A DNA stretch of 34,028 nucleotides from an uncultured bacterium (GTDB taxonomy: Bacteria > Hydrothermota > Hydrothermia > UBA1063 > CAJXJZ01), in assembly GCA_913055745.1 (NCBI GenBank), contig CAJXJZ010000015.1, positions 1 through 34,028 on the forward strand. The letters run 5' to 3'. How positions within the stretch are numbered: position 1 is the first letter of the stretch; the number at the start of each line of letters is the position of its first letter. The position numbers were made by a program, and so were the translations under genes. The notes beneath the pieces are model-generated. The model saw nothing but the letters and a program-made list of their open reading frames with translations. It searched no databases and was not told the origin of the DNA. Below are positions 25,300 to 33,991 of the stretch, piece by piece.

Positions 25300-27323
25300 T
25301 GGCAGAAAAGCCCAGAATTGGTGTATTTGTCTGTCACTGCGGCCTTAATATCGCAGGTGTTATTGATGTAAAAAAAGTGGCAGAAGAGGCAAAGAAGATA
25401 CCTGGAGTGGTATTTTCTACAACCTATGTTTACATGTGCTCAGAACCTGGCCAACAACTGGTAATAGATTCTATTAAAAAATACAAATTAAATGGTGTTG
25501 TAGTCGCAAACTGTTCACCTACCTTACATGAGAGAACATTCAGAAACGCTGCTGCAAGAGCAGGGCTCAATCCTTACAGGGTAGAAATAGCCAATATTCG
25601 TGAGCAGGTTGCATGGCCACATGAACACGAGCCTGAGATTGCGACAAAGAAGGCTATTAGAATCGTTAAAGCCACTGTGGAACGTGTAAAGAACAACATG
25701 GCTTATGTCCCCTATGAAATCTCTGTTAACAAAAAGGCGTTAGTTATAGGTGGTGGAATTGCAGGCATTCAGGCGTCCTTAGATATTGCAGAGGCTGGAT
25801 ATGAGGTCTACCTTGTTGAAAAGTCGCCATCCATAGGCGGCAAGATGATACTTCTTTCTGAGACATTTCCCACACTTGACTGTCCTCAGTGTATTGAAAC
25901 GCCTAAGATGACGGATGTATCTCAAAATCCCAGGATTCACCTTATGACATATTCAGAAGTTGAATCTGTCTCTGGTTACATGGGCAATTTTAAAGTCAAG
26001 GTGAGACGTAAAGCAAGATATGTAGATGTGGATAATTGTCTCGGATGTGGTGCTTGTGTAGAGGCTTGCCCTGTAAAAAATATCCCATCTGAAGTAGACA
26101 GGGGTCTTACTAATAGGAGGGCTATTTATATTTCATTTGATCAGGCGGTCCCTCTCGTTCCGGTGATCGATGCGGATCATTGTATAAAATTAACATATGA
26201 GAAAAAGGTTGCAGAAGGTAAAATAAAGAGGCGTTCAAAACCTGGCACTGTTAAAATATGCGAAAAATGTCAGGATGCCTGTGAGCCAAAGGTGATAAAC
26301 TTTAAGGATACGGATAAGATTGAAGAGATTGAGGTTGGTGCGATCATTGTTGCAACCGGATTTGACCTTATGCCAATGGAGAAACTTCCCGAATATGGAG
26401 GAGGTAAGATACCAGATGTCATTGATGCGCTTGCTTTTGAAAGATTACTTGCTCCCTCAGGTCCCACTCATGGTGTTCCCAAAAGACCTTCAGATGGTAA
26501 AATACCAAAGACCGTCGTATTTGTATCCTGTGCAGGTTCAAGGGACCCTGCTCATGGTGTTGCATACTGCTCAAGGATATGTTGTATGTATCTTGCCAAA
26601 CAGGCAATGCTTTATAAACACGCAGTGCCAGATGGCATGGCTTATAACTTCTACATTGATATCCGTTCAAACGGAAAGGGATATGAAGAGTTTGTTCAAA
26701 GGGTGAGAGAACAAAGAGACCTAATTTATTTAAGGGGTAAGGTTTCAAAGATTTTCCAGAGAGGAGACAAAGTGGTTGTATGGGGAGCAGATACATTAAC
26801 AGGTCAGAAGATTGAGATTGAGGCAGATCTCGTTGTTCTTTCTAATGCCATGGTGCCTTCGGAAGGAGCAAAAGAACTTGCCCAGAAACTCAGAATTCCA
26901 CAGGATGAGTATGGATGGTTTAATGGTGCGCACTTGAAATTGAGGCCACTTGAAACCGTAACAGCAGGTATATTTATTGCGGGTGCTGCACAGTTTCCAA
27001 AGGATATAACAGATACAGTTTCCCAGGCATCAGGTGCTGCTGCGAAGGTAATCTCCATGTTTGCTAAACCTAAATTAACGAAAGAGCCACTCATAGCCAA
27101 TGTGGATACAGAAATATGTGCAGGTTGTGGTATATGCAAAGAACAGTGTGCCTATGGTGCTATCACTATTGATCCCAAGAAGAAGGTATCCGTTGTAAAT
27201 GAGGCATTATGTGAAGGGTGTGGCGCTTGCGCTGCTGTCTGTCCATCTGGTGCGATGCAACTTAGGAATCTCAATAGCAAGCAGGTCATAAGAATGGTAG
27301 AAGTATTAACAGAGGATTATTAA
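25299..27323 (+). CDS. hdrA: Heterodisulfide reductase subunit A-like (FAD, electron-bifurcating)
   Basis: HdrA carries the FAD at which electron bifurcation takes place in HdrABC-MvhAGD complexes. The 674-residue protein keeps the N-terminal domain (RIGVFVCHCGLNIAG), a good FAD Rossmann motif VIGGGIAGIQASLDIAEAGY followed by a GG-containing turn, the cysteine pair in LDCPQCIETPKM, an inserted ferredoxin region (CLGCGACVEACP plus CEKCQDAC), the thioredoxin-reductase-like SCAGSRD and YCSRICCMYLAK elements, and a C-terminal ferredoxin pair (CAGCGICKEQC and CEGCGACAAVCP). Length and order match standard HdrA. It lies between hdrB and the fumarate-reductase-like genes, so it should be the flavin hub of the complex. 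Confidence 0.95.
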   Translation: MAEKPRIGVFVCHCGLNIAGVIDVKKVAEEAKKIPGVVFSTTYVYMCSEPGQQLVIDSIKKYKLNGVVVANCSPTLHERTFRNAAARAGLNPYRVEIANIREQVAWPHEHEPEIATKKAIRIVKATVERVKNNMAYVPYEISVNKKALVIGGGIAGIQASLDIAEAGYEVYLVEKSPSIGGKMILLSETFPTLDCPQCIETPKMTDVSQNPRIHLMTYSEVESVSGYMGNFKVKVRRKARYVDVDNCLGCGACVEACPVKNIPSEVDRGLTNRRAIYISFDQAVPLVPVIDADHCIKLTYEKKVAEGKIKRRSKPGTVKICEKCQDACEPKVINFKDTDKIEEIEVGAIIVATGFDLMPMEKLPEYGGGKIPDVIDALAFERLLAPSGPTHGVPKRPSDGKIPKTVVFVSCAGSRDPAHGVAYCSRICCMYLAKQAMLYKHAVPDGMAYNFYIDIRSNGKGYEEFVQRVREQRDLIYLRGKVSKIFQRGDKVVVWGADTLTGQKIEIEADLVVLSNAMVPSEGAKELAQKLRIPQDEYGWFNGAHLKLRPLETVTAGIFIAGAAQFPKDITDTVSQASGAAAKVISMFAKPKLTKEPLIANVDTEICAGCGICKEQCAYGAITIDPKKKVSVVNEALCEGCGACAAVCPSGAMQLRNLNSKQVIRMVEVLTEDY

Positions 27324-27343
27324 AGGAAATAGGGAGGCTTTTA

Positions 27344-28069
27344 ATGGCAGAGAAAGAAGTTTTAAATGAAGAAGAAAAAGAGCCCCAGGCAAAGATGATT
27401 CCTGTTTTTATAATGGGGCAGAAGTATGAAGTGCCTGAAGGCTCCACTATATTGAACGCCATAGAATACGCTGGATACCAACTCAAAAAAGGTGTAGGGT
27501 GTAGAGAAGGCTTCTGTGGTGCATGTGCAACCGTTTACAGGCTTCCAGGAGACTACAAGTTAAGGGGCGGTCTTGCATGTCAAACCGTTGTGCAACCTGG
27601 TATGTATCTCACACAGATACCATTTACCCCAGCACAAAAGGCAATATACGACATAGATGAGGTAAAACCTGATATCAGTACCTTCCAGAAATTCTACCCT
27701 GAAGTATTCAGGTGTCTTGGATGTAATGCATGCACAAAGGTATGTCCACAGGAACTTAAGGTAATGGATTACATTCAGGCTATAATGAGAGGTGATATTG
27801 AACTTGCCGCTGATTTATCCTTTGACTGCATTATGTGTGGACTTTGCACAATGAGATGTCCTGCAGAAATGGCACAGTATAATATAGCCCTACTTGCAAG
27901 AAGACTTTATGGAAAATACATGATGCCAAAGCCCGAGTTTGTCTATAAGCGTATTGAAGAGATAGAACAGGGAAAGTACGAAAAGGAATTTGAGGAGATT
28001 ATGTCCCTTTCAAAAGAAGAACTCGAAAAAAGATATACAGAAAGAGACATCAACTTTGATATAACATAG
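27344..28069 (+). CDS. Fumarate reductase-like iron-sulfur subunit: [2Fe-2S] plus HdrC-like domain
   Basis: This 241-residue protein starts, after a charged ~20-residue lead, with a plant-type [2Fe-2S] domain like that of SdhB/FrdB (GCREGFCGACAT with a later GLACQT). It continues with two full ferredoxin motifs, CLGCNACTKVCP and CIMCGLCTMRCP, spaced like HdrC. Canonical FrdB/SdhB have a [3Fe-4S] site next to the quinone pocket; here the second motif has all four Cys, so two [4Fe-4S] clusters and no quinone role are expected. It most resembles the front part of methanogen thiol:fumarate reductase subunit B, without the C-terminal CCG domains. GGGAGG precedes the ATG, and the flavoprotein gene follows after 9 bases. 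Confidence 0.88.
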   Translation: MAEKEVLNEEEKEPQAKMIPVFIMGQKYEVPEGSTILNAIEYAGYQLKKGVGCREGFCGACATVYRLPGDYKLRGGLACQTVVQPGMYLTQIPFTPAQKAIYDIDEVKPDISTFQKFYPEVFRCLGCNACTKVCPQELKVMDYIQAIMRGDIELAADLSFDCIMCGLCTMRCPAEMAQYNIALLARRLYGKYMMPKPEFVYKRIEEIEQGKYEKEFEEIMSLSKEELEKRYTERDINFDIT

Positions 28070-28078
28070 GGGGAGAAA

Positions 28079-29788
28079 ATGAAGAGTTTTCCAGGATATC
28101 CTGAAAGCATGTGGCCATCCTTGGAGATGGTTGAGAAGACAAGGCCTAAAAGGGTAGAGCTTGCGAAACAGGGGCTTATAAACTTCCTAAAACCCATGAG
28201 CCTTGAAGAGAGGGAGGATGTTTTAAGTAAGTACCATCCAGATTACCAGCCAGATGCAGAAAAAGAGATACATGTTGGGCCAAATAAGGGTGAAAAATTA
28301 ACAGCAAAGGTTGTAGAACTCCTTGAATCCCATGCTCGTATAAAACCTGAGGAAGTTGACCTATCTAATCCTGACTTTGATGTGGATGTACTTGTTATAG
28401 GTGGTGGTGGTGCTGGGTCACAGGCTGCAATATGGGCAATGAAGGAAGGTGCAGATAGCATAGTTCTTGCAACAAAACTCAGAATTGGCGATGCCAATTC
28501 TATGATGTCACAGGGTGGAATGCAGGCTGCAGTAAATCCACATGATTCCCCTGTGATACACTACCTTGATATAATAGGTGGTGGTCATTTTGCCAATAAG
28601 CCGGAACTCGTAAAGGTACTTGCTTCAGAGGCTCCATTTATAGCAAAATTCCTTATGGAGTTGGGTGTTATGTGGGACAGAGATGAGACAGGTCATCTAC
28701 AAACAAAGCCCGGTGGTGGAACGTCAAGAAGGAGGATGCTTTCTGCTCGTGATTATACAGGTGCTGAGATTATGAGGGTGTTAAGGGATGAGGTTAAAAA
28801 CCATCCTGATAAGATAACACTACTTGAATACTCACCTGCTATAGAACTTTTAACAGATGAAGAGGGTAGAGTGGCTGGTGCCATTTTAATGCAGACAGAG
28901 ACAGGTGAGTTTATAGTTGTTAGGGCAAAGTCCACAGTTATTACAACAGGTGGATTTGGAAGGCTCCATATTAAAGGATTTCCAACAACAAACCATTATG
29001 GGGCGACAGCAGATGGTCTTGTACTTGCTTATAGGGTTGGCGCAAGATTAAGGGATATGGATACAGTTCAGTTTCATCCCACAGGTGCTGTTTTCCCTGA
29101 GCAGGTATGGGGATTCCTTATAACAGAGAAGGTAAGAGGACTTGGTGGTCAGCCTGTAAATAAAAACGGTGAACTCTTTGTATATCCCCTTGAGCCAAGG
29201 GATGTTGAGGCGGCATCCTTTATAAGAGAATGTGCAAAAGGGCTTGGCGTAACAACGCCAACAGGTAAAGTTGGGGTATGGCTTGATTCACCTGTTATAG
29301 AAGAACTTTCAGGGCCTGGTACCATAGAAAAACAACTACCTGCCATGTTGAGACAGTTTCATAGGTTTGGGATTGATATAAGAAAGACGCCCATGCTTGT
29401 TTATCCAACGCTACATTATCAAAATGGTGGTATTGAAATCAACGAGAGAACTGAAACCAATGTGCCCAATCTCTTTGTTGGAGGTGAGGCATCTGGTGGG
29501 GTTCATGGCAAAAACAGGTTGATGGGCAATTCTGTTCTTGATTATAATGTTTTTGGCAGAAGAGCAGGCATTTTTGCTGCCAGAAATGCTAAAAAGAACA
29601 ATATTGGAAAGAAATTGACACTACAACATGTGGAAAAATGGGAGAAAGAACTAAAAGAGGCAGGAATAGAGACAAAGAGAATAAGTCCCATACTCTTTCC
29701 TGATTACAGAAATAAGGAGATACTTAAAAAACACCGGAATGAGTTTGACCCATTTATAGGGTTTGCATTGACAGGGTGGCAGGAATGA
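28079..29788 (+). CDS. Fumarate reductase/succinate dehydrogenase-type flavoprotein
   Basis: The 569-residue flavoprotein has an FAD Rossmann motif IGGGGAGSQAAIWAM near residue 104, SQGGMQAA, and the full C4-dicarboxylate site of the FrdA/SdhA family: His333 in QFHPTG, the TE of LITEKVRGLGG, Arg374 in EPRD, His446 in TLHYQNGG and Arg480 in KNRLMGNS, matching E. coli FrdA His232, Arg287, His355 and Arg390. The residue that binds FAD covalently in FrdA (His of RSHTVAAEGG) is absent; the segment reads GDANSMMSQGG, suggesting noncovalent FAD as in thiol:fumarate reductase. About 95 extra residues precede the FAD domain. No membrane anchor subunits are encoded nearby. L-aspartate oxidase and APS reductase are less likely given the operon and site residues. 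Confidence 0.88.
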   Translation: MKSFPGYPESMWPSLEMVEKTRPKRVELAKQGLINFLKPMSLEEREDVLSKYHPDYQPDAEKEIHVGPNKGEKLTAKVVELLESHARIKPEEVDLSNPDFDVDVLVIGGGGAGSQAAIWAMKEGADSIVLATKLRIGDANSMMSQGGMQAAVNPHDSPVIHYLDIIGGGHFANKPELVKVLASEAPFIAKFLMELGVMWDRDETGHLQTKPGGGTSRRRMLSARDYTGAEIMRVLRDEVKNHPDKITLLEYSPAIELLTDEEGRVAGAILMQTETGEFIVVRAKSTVITTGGFGRLHIKGFPTTNHYGATADGLVLAYRVGARLRDMDTVQFHPTGAVFPEQVWGFLITEKVRGLGGQPVNKNGELFVYPLEPRDVEAASFIRECAKGLGVTTPTGKVGVWLDSPVIEELSGPGTIEKQLPAMLRQFHRFGIDIRKTPMLVYPTLHYQNGGIEINERTETNVPNLFVGGEASGGVHGKNRLMGNSVLDYNVFGRRAGIFAARNAKKNNIGKKLTLQHVEKWEKELKEAGIETKRISPILFPDYRNKEILKKHRNEFDPFIGFALTGWQE

Positions 29789-32472
29789 AAAAGCATGTTG
29801 TAATCTATGGGACCAACTTAGCGGCGCTTAAAGCAGCGGCTAATTTCGGCAAATCTGGATATTCTGTGCTTTTGTTGAATAAGGGCCGCTTCATAGGGGA
29901 TGTGCCAAATCTTTTGTCGTCCTCCTCTCCGCGCAATGTATACTATCCGAGTTTGAGCGTCTTCGTAAGTAAATTACCTACTGTTGAAGTGTGGCACAAT
30001 GTAGAACTTGATAATGTAAGTGCCGATAAAAATGTTGTGAAGATTACCTTAAAGAGAAAAATGCCTTTTGTAGACGAGCGAAAATGTATTGTGTGTCAAA
30101 AATGCGTAGGAAAAGGTGTTCGCTATATAAGGAGGCCCGGCGGAATATTCATAAGGGATGATGATACCTTGGAAAATGCAGATGAACTTGAGTCACTTTG
30201 TCCTGTTGGGGCAATAAATACAAAAGAAGAGATTGTAAGTGAACAAATTGAGAGCGATATATTTCTTATTGGGACGGAATTTGAAGTAAGTAAGGAAGAA
30301 CTTGAAAAATATGGATATGGCACTATAGATAATGTAATTACTCTTAAAGAAGCAGAACACTTGATTTTTGGTGGTAAGACTAAAGAAGAAGCATTTAGCA
30401 AGGATGATGGAACGCTTATAAACAAGGTTGCTTTTGTTCTTCCATATACCCTGGAAAATGAGGGGTATCTTAGCAATTATCCTTTCTTTAAATTGGCAGA
30501 AACACCACTTGCCTTTAAGGAATTACATCCTGATATGGACATTACAGTATTTTATAACTTGCCCAATTTCTATGGAAAAGGAAATGTTGCCATTTTAAAG
30601 GAGGCCAAAGAGCGTGGAATAAAGATTGTAAAAACAGATGATATCAAAGTGGAGGAAGGCCCGAAGGTCAACGGTGAGGATTTTGAACTTGTTGTTCTTG
30701 GACTTTTGGAAAAAGCACCATCCGAACTTAAAGACCTTTCAGAGAAACTCCATCTTAGGATGCTTGATTCAGGGTACATCTGGACCTCTCCTGACTCACT
30801 AAAGACAAGTGTTGATAGGGTTTTTGTCGTAGGAGAGGCACATACTGCAAAACCACCTATAGATAGTTTGTATGATGCTGCATTGGTAATAGTAGAAAGT
30901 CTTGAGTATCTATCTCCACCCATAAAGATGCAGCCCCAAAAGATGGAATTTCCTAATTACGATGAGGTGGATGAACCCAATATAGGGCTTGTAATTTGCC
31001 GCTGTGCTGCAGAATACCATGGAAATAAAGCAGAAGAACTTAAAGAGAGAGAAAAACCATATTACAAGGATGTTAAGATTATAGATTACCTATGCACAGA
31101 GAAGGGACAGTCAGAACTTATTTCATTTATAAAAGATAATGATCTTCATAGGGTGGTTATTGGTGCATGTTCACCGAGGTTAAAACAACCTGCTATAATG
31201 AATACTGTAGCAAGGGCGGGTCTTGACCCTGTTTATGCAGATGTTGCGCAACTTAAAGAGTATGGCAATGCCCTTGATGTTCAAGAAAGACTAATCGCAT
31301 TCTCAAGAAAAAAGGTTCTTGATAGAAAGCAGTGGCCTATGCCTGTAGAAGACTACGACAATAAAACAATTATAATAGGAACATCCACTGCTGCTTTGTC
31401 TGCTGCGTTATCTATTCAAAGGGCTGGGTTCCCTGTATTAATTGTTTCAGAAAATAGGATTATTCCTGAGACACCTATGCAGGATAGACTATTGAACAAA
31501 TTAAAGGATCAAAAAGATGTTCGGATGCTTGAGAAGGTTAATATAGAAGGCCTTGAGGGATATGCCGGGCATTTTGTTCTAAACTTCTCTCAAGGAGAAA
31601 GTGGAGAAAAAACATATAGTGAAAAGGCAGGAGCAATTTTATTTGCACCATCCGTGAAAGTTGATATAGGTGCAGAAGATTTCAATGATAAAGAGCATAT
31701 TGGTATAGTTTGTGGACTCTTAAAGGGTAATATAACTTCTACTTCAAGGGCTACCTGTAATAAAGCACTTATGCTTGTCGAAGAACTTCTTGAGAAGGGT
31801 AAGAAGGTAACAGTGGGCACGCCAGTGTCATGTATCAATGGTACAAATCAGGATAAAGTGAAGTTGCTTTTAAAGAAGGGATTGGATCTGGAGTTCTTTG
31901 ATCCATTTTCCAATGAAGAGAGTATAAGTGATGCACTTAAAGAAAGAGGTGCTGACATTGTTATTAAGATTGATGTAAACGCAGAAGATGCAGTAAAATT
32001 AGCAAACAAATTGGGATTTAAAACAGATCCGGATGGACTTTTTACCTTCCTTGATGGTCCTTATGATGAGGTAAACATTAGATTGAGGATACATGACCTT
32101 GCATCCAACGGTATATTCGTTGCAGGTTACATGCACAAGCCTATGACAGAAGAAGAAGAGATAAAGGATGGAGAAGCACAGGCATTCTCAATTTTACAAC
32201 TCGTATCAAAAGGCAAGATGACACCACATCCTGAGGCAGGGAGATTTGTCTCATATACCAATTATAGAAAATGCGCGGGTTGTGCCCTGTGTGTTAATGC
32301 TTGTGAATATGACGCAAGATATATTGATCCTATTGAAAAGGTAGCAAAAGTTAGAGAGATTTTATGTGATGGTTGTGCTGCCTGCGTAAATGCCTGTCCA
32401 TCAGGCGCAGCACAGGTGAGATCTCTTGAAACCAAAACAATGCTTGAAATAATTAATGAATCTGTGAAATAA
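29785..32472 (+). CDS. Tandem HdrA-like protein with two degenerate Rossmann motifs
   Basis: About 895 residues form two HdrA-like halves. The first half has a Rossmann-like start in which the GGGIAG signature reads YGTNLAA, a small ferredoxin site (CIVCQKC near residue 101 with a later CP), and an HdrA-like end (VFVVGEAHTAKPPIDSLYDA). The second half begins at ~398 with the HdrA N-domain (NIGLVICRCAAEYHG, VIGACSPRLKQPAIMN), then a second altered Rossmann start (IIIGTSTAALSAAL, ~528), then a late GIFVAGYMHKPM element and a complete C-terminal ferredoxin pair (CAGCALCVNAC and CDGCAACVNACP). It probably acts as an electron relay or scaffold next to true HdrA, with doubtful FAD binding. The start is the ATG overlapping the previous stop (ATGA); an in-frame GTG at 29776 is less likely. 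Confidence 0.85.
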   Translation: MKKHVVIYGTNLAALKAAANFGKSGYSVLLLNKGRFIGDVPNLLSSSSPRNVYYPSLSVFVSKLPTVEVWHNVELDNVSADKNVVKITLKRKMPFVDERKCIVCQKCVGKGVRYIRRPGGIFIRDDDTLENADELESLCPVGAINTKEEIVSEQIESDIFLIGTEFEVSKEELEKYGYGTIDNVITLKEAEHLIFGGKTKEEAFSKDDGTLINKVAFVLPYTLENEGYLSNYPFFKLAETPLAFKELHPDMDITVFYNLPNFYGKGNVAILKEAKERGIKIVKTDDIKVEEGPKVNGEDFELVVLGLLEKAPSELKDLSEKLHLRMLDSGYIWTSPDSLKTSVDRVFVVGEAHTAKPPIDSLYDAALVIVESLEYLSPPIKMQPQKMEFPNYDEVDEPNIGLVICRCAAEYHGNKAEELKEREKPYYKDVKIIDYLCTEKGQSELISFIKDNDLHRVVIGACSPRLKQPAIMNTVARAGLDPVYADVAQLKEYGNALDVQERLIAFSRKKVLDRKQWPMPVEDYDNKTIIIGTSTAALSAALSIQRAGFPVLIVSENRIIPETPMQDRLLNKLKDQKDVRMLEKVNIEGLEGYAGHFVLNFSQGESGEKTYSEKAGAILFAPSVKVDIGAEDFNDKEHIGIVCGLLKGNITSTSRATCNKALMLVEELLEKGKKVTVGTPVSCINGTNQDKVKLLLKKGLDLEFFDPFSNEESISDALKERGADIVIKIDVNAEDAVKLANKLGFKTDPDGLFTFLDGPYDEVNIRLRIHDLASNGIFVAGYMHKPMTEEEEIKDGEAQAFSILQLVSKGKMTPHPEAGRFVSYTNYRKCAGCALCVNACEYDARYIDPIEKVAKVREILCDGCAACVNACPSGAAQVRSLETKTMLEIINESVK

Positions 32473-32483
32473 GGAGGTTTAAA

Positions 32484-32903
32484 GTGGGCGAGTTTGAACC
32501 CAAAATAGTGGGATTTTTCTGTAACTGGTGTACCTCAAGTGCTGCGGATCTTGCAGGAACATCAAGGCTTGAGTATCCTGCCAATATAAGGCCCATAAGG
32601 GTTCCGTGTAGCGGAACCGTTGATCCTGTCTACCTTTTGAGGGCATTGAGAGAAGGTGCAGATGGCGTAATGATAGGTGGGTGCCATCCTGGGGATTGTC
32701 ATTACATAACGGGTAATCTTAAGGCAAGGAGAAGGGTTAAGATAGTGAAAACCATACTTGAGTCCCTTGGACTTCCACATGAGCGTGTTCTTCTTGCGTG
32801 GATAAGTGGAGCAGAAGGAGCAAAGTTTCAGAGGGTCGTGACAGAATTCACCAATAAACTTAAAGAAATGGGTCCCGCAGACCTTTCTAAGAAATGGCAA
32901 TAG
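32484..32903 (+). CDS. mvhD: MvhD-like [2Fe-2S] subunit
   Basis: MvhD is the small [2Fe-2S] protein that passes electrons from hydrogenase, formate dehydrogenase or a flavin oxidoreductase to HdrA. The 139-residue product has the family's cysteines in FFCNWCTSSAADLAG, VPCSG and GGCHPGDCHY, and the usual length. The start is GTG at 32484, preceded by AAGGAGG. Its place between the tandem HdrA-like protein and the FrhB/FdhB-like protein suggests it bridges an input module and HdrA. No hydrogenase large or small subunit is seen before the window ends. Confidence 0.94.
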   Translation: MGEFEPKIVGFFCNWCTSSAADLAGTSRLEYPANIRPIRVPCSGTVDPVYLLRALREGADGVMIGGCHPGDCHYITGNLKARRRVKIVKTILESLGLPHERVLLAWISGAEGAKFQRVVTEFTNKLKEMGPADLSKKWQ

Positions 32904-32914
32904 GAGGCATTTAA

Positions 32915-33991
32915 ATGTCAAAAGGTGCATGGATAAAGACAAAAAAAGATCCCAATGAGGCAGCAGGCTGGTTTTTGGCAGAGTTGAGAAGAAAGGATAT
33001 TGTAAAGGGCGTAATGGCTCAAAAAGAGATGTATCCAGGGCAGGGTGCATGGCATTATCTACTTAAAAACCCAGAAGATATAGAGAAAACAAAGGTCTTT
33101 ATACCGTTTATGGGTTCAAGTGGTGCCACAGCGCTTTCTAAACTTACAAAGGACAAACCTCTCAAAGACCCAGTTGCTATGGTGCTTCGGCCATGTGAAG
33201 TAAGGGGTGTTGTAGAACTTACAAAGTACAAGCAAATCCAACTTGACAATGTCATAATAATCAGTTTTGATTGTGTTGGTACTTATGAAAGAACAACTTA
33301 CCTTGAGGGTCCCACCTATCTTCCTGAGGATGAAGAAAAATTAAGGGGTGCGTGTAAGAGGTGTAAGAGGTTCACGCCTAATTTTGGGGACATAACCTTG
33401 ACTTATCTTGGTATAAGTGAAGGTATTATGGCCATTCCTACCTCTGAAAAGGGAGAAGAGATACTAAAATCCCTTGGTTTTGAACTTGTGGAAGTTCCAG
33501 CAGAAAGAGAGAAGAAACTTGCAGAACTTCAAGAAAAAAGAGAAAAGGCAAGAGAGGAGCAGTTTACAGAGTTCAAGAAAGAGTACAGTGGTATGGAAGG
33601 GCAGTTAAAATTCTTTGGAAAGTGCATAAACTGTAAAAACTGTATGGAAAACTGTCCTATCTGTTTCTGCAAAGAATGCTTCTTCAAATCGCCTTCTCTT
33701 ACGTGGGATTCAGAGGTTTATATGGATATGCTTGATAACAAAGGTGCAGTCAGAATGCCAGAAGATCCCATTTTCTTCCAGTGGGGAAGGCTTGCACACA
33801 TAACACCGTCATGTATAGGCTGTGGCCTATGTACAGAGGCATGTCCGGTTGGCATAGATGTTGGGCTCATTTTCTCCTATGTAGCAGAACATGTTCAGGG
33901 TGCATTTGATTATGAGGCAGGTAGGTCCCTTGATGAGTCTCCAATTCTTATGGAGTTCAAAGAAAAAGAATTGGAAGACCTTGCAATGTAA
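32915..33991 (+). CDS. FrhB/FdhB-family iron-sulfur (flavo)protein, Hdr-associated
   Basis: The 358-residue protein resembles the beta-subunit family of F420-hydrogenase and formate dehydrogenase. The PCEVRGVVELTKYKQI and NVIIISFDCVGTYE segments match the family's FAD/substrate-side fold, and CKRCKRF follows. Two cysteine-rich sites come later: CINCKNCMENCPICFCKECF, whose eight Cys exceed one [4Fe-4S] site, and the ferredoxin motif CIGCGLCTEACPVG. A charged helix or coiled-coil insertion (about residues 194-225) separates the halves. In FrhB-like proteins this subunit exchanges electrons with a soluble carrier; which carrier is used here (NAD(P)H, F420, ferredoxin) cannot be read from the sequence. 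AGGAGG precedes the ATG, and the operon may continue past the window. Confidence 0.82.
   Translation: MSKGAWIKTKKDPNEAAGWFLAELRRKDIVKGVMAQKEMYPGQGAWHYLLKNPEDIEKTKVFIPFMGSSGATALSKLTKDKPLKDPVAMVLRPCEVRGVVELTKYKQIQLDNVIIISFDCVGTYERTTYLEGPTYLPEDEEKLRGACKRCKRFTPNFGDITLTYLGISEGIMAIPTSEKGEEILKSLGFELVEVPAEREKKLAELQEKREKAREEQFTEFKKEYSGMEGQLKFFGKCINCKNCMENCPICFCKECFFKSPSLTWDSEVYMDMLDNKGAVRMPEDPIFFQWGRLAHITPSCIGCGLCTEACPVGIDVGLIFSYVAEHVQGAFDYEAGRSLDESPILMEFKEKELEDLAM

Noticed and set aside
28079-29788. L-aspartate oxidase (NadB) or APS reductase alpha as alternative identity
   Set aside because: The QFHPTG, EPRD, TLHYQNGG and NRLMGNS elements, the adjoining Fer2 subunit and the Hdr context fit the fumarate reductase/thiol:fumarate reductase branch better; no nadA/nadC or aprB genes are adjacent.
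29785-32472. Tandem HdrA-like gene as a pseudogene
   Set aside because: The frame is open for about 895 codons, the terminal ferredoxin motifs are perfect, and it is tightly placed in the operon with overlapping start and stop codons.
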